Source: Campylobacterales bacterium (GTDB taxonomy: Bacteria; Campylobacterota; Campylobacteria; Campylobacterales; Sulfurovaceae). Taken from it: a stretch of DNA of 22,422 nt. Under the pieces are notes generated by a model, which was not told where the DNA came from, did not search any database, and saw only the letters and a program-made list of their open reading frames with translations. Within the stretch, counting starts at the first letter, position 1. Each line of letters starts with the position of its first letter. The position numbers and the translations under genes are program-made. Positions 1 to 5,916 of this stretch are shown piece by piece. Where the stretch lies: contig JACXUN010000002.1 of NCBI GenBank assembly GCA_014763905.1, positions 1-22,422 on the forward strand, read 5' to 3'.

Positions 1-53
1 TACGTTATATTTTGAGCCTTTGAACAATATCTTAACTATCAAAGGTTGAAAAC

Positions 54-734
54 TTGAAATTTCTCAACAAAAAAGCTATTTTGTTTGATCTTGACGGGAC
101 GCTGATCAATAGCTCTCCCGATTTAGCATTAGCCATCAATCATATGTTAACCAAACTGGGGCGAGAGACGTTCAGCACCGATACCATTCACTATTGGGTC
201 GGAAATGGAGCAGAGATGCTGGTCAAACGTGCTTTATCTGGTCAACGAGAGGTTGATCCCGCACTCGATCAACATTTAGTCCAAGAGGCTTTGCCGATTT
301 TTTTTGAGTCCTATTCCCAAAATTTGGTACGAGATACTTACCCCTATCCCCATGTCCCCTCAACGCTGCAAGCTCTCCGACAACACGGTTACCGCCTAGC
401 GATTGTTACCAATAAACCGTCTCGCTTTGTGCAGCCGATTCTCCAAGCATTAGAACTGGATAGCTACTTTGAATATCATTTGGGCGGAGACTCTCTATTG
501 GAGAAAAAACCCAATCCGCTGCCATTGCTTCATATCTGCCAAGAGTTGGGTATCGAGGTAAAAGAGTCGGTTATGGTCGGCGATTCACGCAATGATATTT
601 TGGCAGCCAAAGCTTGTGAGATGCAGAGTATCGGTCTGACTTACGGCTATAACTATGGTGAAGATATCGCTACCTACCATCCGGAAATGGTTGTTGACCA
701 TTTTGAAGACATCCTCTCATCACTGATTCATTAA
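54..734 (+). CDS. gph: Phosphoglycolate phosphatase, HAD superfamily
   Basis: Predicted to dephosphorylate 2-phosphoglycolate in the cytoplasm. The 226-residue protein has the full HAD signature: motif I DLDGTL with nucleophile D12 and acid D14, motif II around T119-N120 (IVTNKPSR), motif III K152-P153, and motif IV GDSRND with D177 and D181. The alpha-helical cap lies at about residues 20-95, as in class C1 HADs of the Gph/PGP type, and the length fits that family. Translation starts at a TTG; an AAAGG ribosome site at 42-46 lies 7-8 bases upstream, and no better start is visible. The small gene at 746 follows after 11 bases and is probably cotranscribed. Substrate is assigned from family resemblance; a related sugar-phosphate or pyrophosphate phosphatase cannot be excluded. 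Confidence 0.88.
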   Translation: MKFLNKKAILFDLDGTLINSSPDLALAINHMLTKLGRETFSTDTIHYWVGNGAEMLVKRALSGQREVDPALDQHLVQEALPIFFESYSQNLVRDTYPYPHVPSTLQALRQHGYRLAIVTNKPSRFVQPILQALELDSYFEYHLGGDSLLEKKPNPLPLLHICQELGIEVKESVMVGDSRNDILAAKACEMQSIGLTYGYNYGEDIATYHPEMVVDHFEDILSSLIH

Positions 735-745
735 GTGAGCAAAAT

Positions 746-1057
746 ATGGAACATAACGCACAAATCGCGATCGTCGGCGGAGGGGTTGCCGAAGTCTCTT
801 TCCCCATGGAACGTTATGCTCGGTGTGAGATTGTAAAAGTCTCTTCCGTAATGGATATGGTGGATACCATTATTGGACAATTCATAGAGTTGAAATATCT
901 TGACCAATCTGCCAAAAATAGAAGAGATTATGTCTATTTAACGCATTTGAAAGAAGGGCGGATTCAACAATATGCTCAAAAACTTTGTCAAGAACGGCAC
1001 TACCCTATCGATTTAGCCAGTCGTTCTGTATCTATACCCTACACGCTAATGAATTGA
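746..1057 (+). CDS. Hypothetical protein, 103 aa, downstream of gph
   Basis: I do not recognise this protein. It begins with ATG 11 bases after the gph stop, behind a weak AAGTGAG ribosome site, so cotranscription with gph is likely. The N-terminus reads IAIVGGGVAEVSFP, a glycine-rich turn that recalls a Rossmann start, but the protein is far too short for a complete nucleotide-binding fold. The middle (about residues 50-90) is basic and probably helical; there is no signal peptide, membrane segment or cysteine pair. The last 19 bases overlap the 3' end of pxpB on the opposite strand. It could be a lineage-specific gene; spurious prediction is less likely given its tight spacing to gph and full-length frame. 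Confidence 0.6.
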   Translation: MEHNAQIAIVGGGVAEVSFPMERYARCEIVKVSSVMDMVDTIIGQFIELKYLDQSAKNRRDYVYLTHLKEGRIQQYAQKLCQERHYPIDLASRSVSIPYTLMN

Positions 1058-1656
1058 ACCTGATCCCCAACCGTAAACCGCTCAAAATCCTCAAACTCCG
1101 TATAGCCGATAATATTCCATCCTCCCGCAGAGTTTTGCGGATAGATGGCGGTTTGACTATCAGCGATGGCAACACTGCCTTTGGGGACTTTGGCTCGGGG
1201 TGTACTGAGTCTTGGGGTGGCGATTTTGGGATTGACGGCGGCGAGATAGGCAAAACCAACCATAAAACCGATAGCATAAACACGATAGATAGTCTCCGTA
1301 TGAAGTTGGATGACCTCCTCGATAGTCAGCTGATTATGTTGTGCCACACGAGATAAATCTATACCGTGTTTTTCATCATACTGTGTAGGAATAGTAATGA
1401 GTTTAGCCTTTTGCCGTTGTGTGATCTCTCTATGATCTTTTAACGCCATTTTTACAGTATTCTGAATGGTTTGATAGCTATAGATATGAATATCATAATG
1501 AATTAATATAGAATTATATGAAGGAGTTAAATCAATAATGCCATCCAATTTTTTGAGTCTCTGATACGCCCGCTGCACCTGATCCAATACCGCTTCAGAG
1601 ATAATCGGCTCAAAATAGAGCATAACCGAATCAGTAGAGACGATACGAATATTCAT
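1039..1656 (-). CDS. pxpB: 5-oxoprolinase subunit B (KipI/allophanate hydrolase subunit 1 family)
   Basis: PxpB is one of three subunits of the bacterial ATP-dependent 5-oxoprolinase PxpABC, which opens 5-oxoproline to glutamate. The 205-residue length is typical. Family hallmarks are present: IPTQYDEKHGIDL near the middle, the GFMVGFAYLAAVNPKIATPR stretch, then KVPKGSVAIAD, QTAIYP and SAGGWNIIG. The ATG start lies inside the end of pxpA (26-base overlap), which points to translational coupling. Normally pxpC (KipA-like) follows at once; here the next thing downstream is a gene on the other strand, so the subunit needed for the complete enzyme is not encoded at this locus. Its 3' end overlaps the opposing 746-1057 gene by 19 bases, with no room for a terminator. 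Confidence 0.9.
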   Translation of the reverse strand: MNIRIVSTDSVMLYFEPIISEAVLDQVQRAYQRLKKLDGIIDLTPSYNSILIHYDIHIYSYQTIQNTVKMALKDHREITQRQKAKLITIPTQYDEKHGIDLSRVAQHNQLTIEEVIQLHTETIYRVYAIGFMVGFAYLAAVNPKIATPRLSTPRAKVPKGSVAIADSQTAIYPQNSAGGWNIIGYTEFEDFERFTVGDQVQFISV

Positions 1657-2386
1657 GGCTTAATTGGTGTAAGACTTTGATCAACTCTAAAGCGGCAGCA
1701 TTATCTCCATGTACACAGATGGTATCGGCTTTCAGCGGTATTTTCTTACCGTTAATCGTTTCAATCATCCCCTCTTCAAAGAGCAGCTTCGCACGATTCA
1801 ATACGTCATTCTGATTATGGATCACCGCCTCTTGCTCTTGGCGTGAGACCAAAAACCCTTCATCGGTATAGGCTCGATCGGCAAACACTTCATAGATCAG
1901 ATCTACACCATATTTATGAGCCAACATTGCGTAGTGATCATTTTTAGGAGAGGAGAGGATCATGAGTTTGATATCGCGATCATATTTGGCTATCGCTTTG
2001 GCTATCGCACGGAAAACAACTTCATTTTGCATCATGGTGTTATACAATGCTCCGTGAGGTTTGACATAGTGGATTTTCATACCGTAACTCTGACACAAAG
2101 CCGCCAATGCACCGATCTGATAGAGCATAAACGCCACAATCTCTTCACTCGTACAGAGCATCTCACGCCGACCGAAACCGACCAAATCAGGATAAGAAGG
2201 ATGAGCTCCGATCTTCACTCTCTGCTCTTTGGCTTGCGAAATCGCACGATGCATCGTCACCGGATCGGAAGCGTGGAAACCACACGCCAGATTTGCCATA
2301 TCGATATAGGGCATAATTGCCTCATCCAAACCCATCTGATAGATACCGAAACTTTCACCCATATCACAATTTAGTTTTATATTCAT
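1631..2386 (-). CDS. pxpA: 5-oxoprolinase subunit A (LamB/YcsF family)
   Basis: This is the subunit of the 5-oxoprolinase complex formerly annotated LamB/YcsF. The protein is 251 residues, the normal length, and opens with the diagnostic MNIKLNCDMGESFG, followed by ANLACGFHASDP, KIGAHPSYPDLVGFGRR, VKPHGALYN and, near the C-terminus, ICVHGDNAAA. These carry the histidines, aspartates and asparagines of the predicted active site. The ATG is preceded by a GGGGTAAG ribosome site about 10 bases away. It is first of a two-gene operon with pxpB and is transcribed divergently from the lipoprotein gene at 2538; a -10 box lies at 2433-2428 on the minus strand and a perfect inverted repeat lies just upstream of it. 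Confidence 0.92.
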   Translation of the reverse strand: MNIKLNCDMGESFGIYQMGLDEAIMPYIDMANLACGFHASDPVTMHRAISQAKEQRVKIGAHPSYPDLVGFGRREMLCTSEEIVAFMLYQIGALAALCQSYGMKIHYVKPHGALYNTMMQNEVVFRAIAKAIAKYDRDIKLMILSSPKNDHYAMLAHKYGVDLIYEVFADRAYTDEGFLVSRQEQEAVIHNQNDVLNRAKLLFEEGMIETINGKKIPLKADTICVHGDNAAALELIKVLHQLSHEYSYRLY

Positions 2387-2427
2387 TGTATTCTTACCCC
2401 TAATTTTATTCTAATTCTACATCTAAA

Positions 2428-2433
2428 ATTATA
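2428..2433 (-). promoter_or_regulatory. Predicted -10 box for pxpA
   Basis: The minus strand reads TATAAT here, 41 bases upstream of the pxpA ATG, giving a leader of about 35 nt. There is no convincing -35; the region about 17 bases further upstream is the start of the inverted repeat at 2453-2478. Confidence 0.55.
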
Positions 2434-2452
2434 GTATAACGCAGTTAAACCC

Positions 2453-2478
2453 GGATTATGCTAAGGATTGCATAATCC
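2453..2478. promoter_or_regulatory. Perfect 9-bp inverted repeat between divergent promoters (candidate operator)
   Basis: GGATTATGC and GCATAATCC form a perfect 9-bp inverted repeat with an 8-base spacer (TAAGGATT). The repeat sits in the 151-bp region between the divergently transcribed pxpA and the lipoprotein gene, upstream of both predicted -10 boxes. As both genes start here and none ends here, a terminator is unlikely; an operator for a dimeric regulator is the better reading. No regulator gene lies next to it in the window. Confidence 0.45.
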
Positions 2479-2495
2479 TGATTAAATCGTTTTTC

Positions 2496-2504
2496 TGATA
2501 TATT
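2496..2504 (+). promoter_or_regulatory. Predicted extended -10 for the lipoprotein gene at 2538
   Basis: TGATATATT follows a short T-run and fits the extended -10 form (TGn followed by a TATAAT-like hexamer) used by Campylobacterota housekeeping promoters. It would place the transcript start near 2511 and give a leader of about 27 nt containing the AAGGGAG ribosome site at 2521-2527. Confidence 0.45.
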
Positions 2505-2537
2505 ATAGTTAATAAATGGAAAGGGAGATTTATCATA

Positions 2538-3275
2538 ATGCGTTCCAAAATTATTCTCTTGCTGATTTCACTGTTTTTTCTTTTAGGTTGTCAAGGGTCA
2601 AATGAAAATTCTGATTTAAATATGACCGGTGCGAGTGATATCCATGACAATGCCGGAGCAGAACCGCCTCAACCGGCTCCGACAGTAAAAATGAGTGAAC
2701 GTCCCAAGTCTCTTGGAAGCACACTTATTGCTAAATCGACATCCGAGTTTGGGAATGATGCCTTTATAGAAACCCTCGAAAAAGCCAAAATGGTATTTGA
2801 CCCTCCGTATGAGATGCTTATCGACAAAACTGAAACTGTCAAGCTGGTTATAGACCTCAATAAAACCTTTGAAGAGCTAGAAGCCGAGTTTAGAGATACG
2901 ACCAATCTTTCCCGGCGTGATATTTTAGTCTCAGAAAAAATTGAGGTGAAGTTAACCGGTTCTGCCTTTACCATCAAATCCATTACGCCGGAGACACAGT
3001 TTCTGTCTAAACTTGAAACCACCGAATGGAAATGGGATATCACTGCCAATAAAATTGGAGAACAGAATCTCAATTTGGTTGTTACCGCCATTTCCCCCAA
3101 CGGAAAAAATCGTGTGCGTACCTTTGATGAGATTATTGTCGTCAACAATCTCTCATTCTTAGAACAAGTGATAAACTTTTTCAAAAGCGAATACAAATGG
3201 CTCTTTGCCACTTTCATTATTCCACTTTTTCTATGGTATATGAAAATGAGAAAAAGTAACCAGGAAAATCAATAA
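2538..3275 (+). CDS. Lipoprotein with C-terminal membrane anchor, conflict-associated-type beta domain
   Basis: The 245-residue protein starts with a lipoprotein signal (LLGC, lipidated C18), followed by a low-complexity Asn/Pro-rich linker to about residue 85. From about 90 to 205 comes a beta-rich domain that includes MVFDPPYEM, ILVSEKIEVKLTGSAF, TEWKWDITANKIGEQNL and a closing VNN. A hydrophobic segment at about 222-238 with a basic tail (KMRK) ends the protein. From memory, the MVFD...KVKLTG...W.WDVTP...G...L pattern followed by a tryptophan-containing anchor recurs in proteins linked with TIR, caspase-like or other bacterial conflict components; I cannot verify this here and no such effector is adjacent. 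An AAGGGAG ribosome site supports the ATG. It is a single-gene unit, divergent from pxpA. Function unknown. Confidence 0.75.
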   Translation: MRSKIILLLISLFFLLGCQGSNENSDLNMTGASDIHDNAGAEPPQPAPTVKMSERPKSLGSTLIAKSTSEFGNDAFIETLEKAKMVFDPPYEMLIDKTETVKLVIDLNKTFEELEAEFRDTTNLSRRDILVSEKIEVKLTGSAFTIKSITPETQFLSKLETTEWKWDITANKIGEQNLNLVVTAISPNGKNRVRTFDEIIVVNNLSFLEQVINFFKSEYKWLFATFIIPLFLWYMKMRKSNQENQ

Positions 3276-3303
3276 AACAAGAGCAATAAAACGATAACAA
3301 AAG

Positions 3304-3333
3304 TTGGAACTTCTTGTAAAATTGTGCTAAAAT
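3304..3333 (+). promoter_or_regulatory. Predicted sigma70 promoter of the carboxynorspermidine dehydrogenase gene
   Basis: TTGGAA at 3304-3309 and TAAAAT at 3328-3333 are separated by 18 bases, with a TGTGC just before the -10. The transcript would start near 3340, giving a leader of about 20 nt with the AAGGA ribosome site at 3349-3353. The -35 half also forms the short inverted repeat AAGTTggAACTT. Confidence 0.5.
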
Positions 3334-3360
3334 TTCCCTAAAAATTTTAAGGAAAGCCCT

Positions 3361-4563
3361 ATGTCAAGAAAAACACTTATTATCGGTGCGGGCGGTGTGG
3401 GTAATGTCGTTGCCTTCAAATGCGCTATGAATGCGGATGTGTTCGGTGAGATTACCCTAGCGAGTCGAACCGTCAGCAAATGTGATGAGATTGCCCAGAA
3501 TGTCAAAGCCAAAGTCGGGGTAGCCATTCAAACCAAACAGCTGGATGCCGATAATGTAGACGAGATGATTGCCTACTTCAAAGAGCTTCAACCTAATATT
3601 GTTATCAATGTGGCACTGCCATACCAAGATTTGACCATTATGGATGCCTGTAGTGCGTGTGGTATTGATTATCTCGATACCGCCAACTACGAACACCCAG
3701 ATACCGCGAAATTTGAATATAAAGAGCAGTGGGCAAGAGACGGACAGTTCAAAGAGGCTGATATCATGGGACTGCTCGGAAGCGGATTTGACCCGGGAGC
3801 GACCAATATCTTCTGTGCTTATGCTCAAAAACACTACTTTGACGAGATCTACACCATCGATATCTTGGACTGTAATGCAGGTGATCACGGCTATCCGTTT
3901 GCCACCAACTTCAACCCGGAGATCAACCTAAGAGAGGTTTCTGCCAAAGGACGATATTGGGAAAACGGAGAGTGGGTCGAAACCGAACCGATGGAGATTA
4001 TGCAGGTCTGGGACTATCCAGAGGTCGGTCCAAAAGACAGCTACCTGCTCTACCACGAAGAGATGGAGAGCTTGGTCAAACATATCAAGGGACTGAAAAG
4101 AATCCGATTCTTTATGACCTTCGGACAGAGCTACCTCACCCACATGAAGTGTCTGGAAAACGTCGGAATGCTCGGTATCGAAGAGGTAGAACACAACGGA
4201 TGCAAAATCGTCCCGATTCAGTTCCTCAAAACCCTACTCCCCGATCCGGCAAGTCTAGGCCCTAGAACCAAAGGCAAAACCAATATCGGTATTTACGCCA
4301 AAGGGATCAAAGATGGACAAGAGAAGAGCGTCTATATCTATCAAGTCAAAGACCATGAGGAGTGCTACGCCGAAGTAATGAGCCAAGGGGTAAGCTATAC
4401 CACCGGTGTTCCAGCTATGATCGGAGCAAAACTGATGCTAGAGGGTATCTGGAGCGGTAAAGGAGTCTTCAATATGGAGCAACTCGATCCGGATCCATTT
4501 ATGGAGGAACTAAATAAGCAAGGGTTGCCTTGGGAGGTTATTGAGGATTATAAACCGCAATAA
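3361..4563 (+). CDS. Carboxynorspermidine/carboxyspermidine dehydrogenase (saccharopine dehydrogenase family)
   Basis: The 400-residue protein belongs to the saccharopine dehydrogenase-like family. In Campylobacterota the member of this type is carboxy(nor)spermidine dehydrogenase, which reductively condenses aspartate semialdehyde with putrescine or diaminopropane using NADPH; a separate decarboxylase (NspC) then yields spermidine or norspermidine. The N-terminal Rossmann motif IIGAGGVGNVV is at residues 7-17, then ASRTVSKCDEIA, NVALPYQDL, CGIDYLDTANYEHPD, and LLGSGFDPGATNIFCAYAQ, all typical of this group. ATG start with AAGGA 7 bases upstream. No nspC is in the window, so the partner must lie elsewhere. 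True saccharopine dehydrogenase (lysine pathway) is the alternative but is not expected in this phylum. Confidence 0.87.
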   Translation: MSRKTLIIGAGGVGNVVAFKCAMNADVFGEITLASRTVSKCDEIAQNVKAKVGVAIQTKQLDADNVDEMIAYFKELQPNIVINVALPYQDLTIMDACSACGIDYLDTANYEHPDTAKFEYKEQWARDGQFKEADIMGLLGSGFDPGATNIFCAYAQKHYFDEIYTIDILDCNAGDHGYPFATNFNPEINLREVSAKGRYWENGEWVETEPMEIMQVWDYPEVGPKDSYLLYHEEMESLVKHIKGLKRIRFFMTFGQSYLTHMKCLENVGMLGIEEVEHNGCKIVPIQFLKTLLPDPASLGPRTKGKTNIGIYAKGIKDGQEKSVYIYQVKDHEECYAEVMSQGVSYTTGVPAMIGAKLMLEGIWSGKGVFNMEQLDPDPFMEELNKQGLPWEVIEDYKPQ

Positions 4564-4572
4564 TCTTATAGT

Positions 4573-4589
4573 GGTGCAATTATTGTACC
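4573..4589. terminator. Hairpin between convergent genes, possible weak terminator
   Basis: GGTGCAAT and ATTGTACC pair over 8 positions (one G-T wobble) around a single base, in the 26-bp gap between the convergent dehydrogenase and repeat-protein genes. Neither side has a strong T-run, so intrinsic termination would be weak. Confidence 0.3.
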
Positions 4590-4883
4590 CTATTTAACTC
4601 CGGGGAAAGCATCCACGTATTGGATTTTGAAATCTCCGAAGTTTTTTACAATCTGAATCTTGAAATCGGGGAAACTGTCTACGATCTGCCATTTGCCGGG
4701 GCGATCGGCAAAGGCATCGACTTTCTGAACCCGCAAATCCGGAAATGCCGTTACCACTTCAACCTTATAATCAGGAAAAGCATCTACAAATTGTATCCGT
4801 CCGTAAATTTTACTGACATCCACGTTGGACTCAGCATTCAAAAGACTCAATAAAAGTATAAACAGTAAACCGATTCGTTTCAT
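4590..4883 (-). CDS. Small secreted protein made of 11-residue repeats
   Basis: This 97-residue protein has a signal peptide (MKRIGLLFILLLSLLNAES, cleavage after about residue 18) and then almost nothing but tandem repeats. Six units follow the pattern aromatic/L-K-V/I-Q/E-x-V-D-A/S-F-P-D, for example YKVEVVTAFPD, LRVQKVDAFAD, FKIQIVKNFGD and FKIQYVDAFPG; one unit begins with a two-residue insertion (RPGKWQIVDSFPD). Alternating polar and hydrophobic residues suggest stacked short beta strands with FPD turns. I know no function for it. The ATG is preceded by AGGA only two bases away, unusually close, but an in-frame stop just upstream leaves no other start. It lies 45 bases after the preceding minus-strand gene, so it may share its transcript. 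Confidence 0.75.
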   Translation of the reverse strand: MKRIGLLFILLLSLLNAESNVDVSKIYGRIQFVDAFPDYKVEVVTAFPDLRVQKVDAFADRPGKWQIVDSFPDFKIQIVKNFGDFKIQYVDAFPGVK

Positions 4884-4903
4884 CTTCCTAACTTACTTTT
4901 TAA

Positions 4904-4941
4904 ACTATTCCAAAGAGAGGTTCTCTTTCTAAAAAAGAGAA
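4904..4941. repeat. Probable remnant of the palindromic intergenic repeat
   Basis: ACTATTCCAAAGAGAG at 4904-4919 is identical over 16 bases to the reverse complement of the right arm of the repeat copy at 7902-8028 and shares 15 bases with the copy at 14461. It is followed by TTCTCTTT, CTAAA, AAAGAGAA (8-bp stem, 4921-4941), which spans the stop codon of the neighbouring gene. The central core is absent. It looks like two arms left after loss of the middle, but the match is short and this is inference. Confidence 0.35.
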
Positions 4942-5909
4942 TACTCCTCTTTGATCTTCGGCAACATCGATCGATCCAGAGCATAAACAAACGCGTAGTT
5001 ATAATAAGCATTTTTCAATATCTCCCGAGCCTCATCGACATCTTCGTACCACTCCGGTCGATCTACCCCCTCGACTTTGGTCTTCGGCGGCGTTAATACC
5101 ACTGTTTTAACCCATGCCCCATTATAGCGGACATACTCTCGGGCTTCATAGATATCCCAAAGATTGTCGGTAAAGATAGCGACTTTGTCACTTTTACTCG
5201 GTTTCATGACATTTAAAAAGCCATCAATGAAGACCGGGGTAAAGTGCTTCGTATATTTCACCCGATCAAAATCATAAGGGATATCATGCTTATCACAAAA
5301 CTCTGCGATACGCTGAAGATAATCGACATGAAACGGTGCAATCTCTTTCTCTTGATAGATATATCCATTGATCTTAAAGGTGGTTCTAAAGAGCGTATCG
5401 GAGATAATCTCGCAGCTTGCCTCTTTGTTCATCGTCGCTACATCCGGTTTGATCATCTTCATCAAAGGTTCATTGGTTCCGATAAACATTTTGAGCGACG
5501 AGTTGAGAATCTTCTCAAACATCTTTCGCCAATCATTCGGAAGAATCTCGATATTGCCCTTTTGAGTTACAACCATTTTGAAGAAAGAGAGTTCATGCTC
5601 GCTAAAGAGATAGAAACTTGCCTCCCGGCTGATCAACACATAACGAATGAGCCGAAATGCTGCCTTTTGAATATCATCGACCTGTATCCAAGCCACTTCA
5701 CTGTCGGTAATCTTCACCGCCGGATCAGAAAAGATAATCGCATAGGCTCCCTTCTCCAACGCTGCAGCAATCTCTTCGGGACTGTCTGAGATAAAGAGGT
5801 CTCCCACTTCGATTTTTGACGGATATACCGAGACAGAATTGACTGCCGTTACGGTGGGTTCCGAAATCAAATTTCCAGAGGTGAGATTGAGTAAATCTTC
5901 TATTTTCAT
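4929..5909 (-). CDS. Protein with Mur-ligase-like N-terminal domain, no ATP-binding domain
   Basis: The 326-residue product has an N-terminal region (residues 1-92) that resembles the UDP-substrate-binding domain of MurE/MurF: VSVYPSKIEVGDLFI, AALEKGAYAIIFSD and VDDIQKAAFRLIRYVL correspond to the DSR-x-V-x-PGDLF, A-x-x-x-GA and A-x-x-x-L blocks. The GTNGKT ATP loop and ligase core are missing; MFIGTNEPL at 141-149 is at best a decayed echo. The remainder has no motif I know and includes VAIFTDNLWDIYEAREYV. The start chosen is the ATG at 5909, with AGGAG 4-5 bases upstream overlapping the metG stop; an earlier in-frame start at 5936 would lie inside metG with no ribosome site. Tight coupling to metG suggests coexpression. 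Function unknown, possibly cell-wall related. Confidence 0.7.
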   Translation of the reverse strand: MKIEDLLNLTSGNLISEPTVTAVNSVSVYPSKIEVGDLFISDSPEEIAAALEKGAYAIIFSDPAVKITDSEVAWIQVDDIQKAAFRLIRYVLISREASFYLFSEHELSFFKMVVTQKGNIEILPNDWRKMFEKILNSSLKMFIGTNEPLMKMIKPDVATMNKEASCEIISDTLFRTTFKINGYIYQEKEIAPFHVDYLQRIAEFCDKHDIPYDFDRVKYTKHFTPVFIDGFLNVMKPSKSDKVAIFTDNLWDIYEAREYVRYNGAWVKTVVLTPPKTKVEGVDRPEWYEDVDEAREILKNAYYNYAFVYALDRSMLPKIKEEYSLF

Positions 5910-5916
5910 GACGCTC

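Noticed and set aside
985..1356. Plus-strand open frame of 123 codons overlapping pxpB.
   Set aside because: It is antisense to the well-conserved central part of pxpB and its product has no recognisable features.
2669..3217. A 182-codon open frame on the minus strand within the lipoprotein gene.
   Set aside because: The plus-strand frame has a ribosome site, lipobox and membrane anchor; the antisense product looks like no protein family and has no ribosome site.
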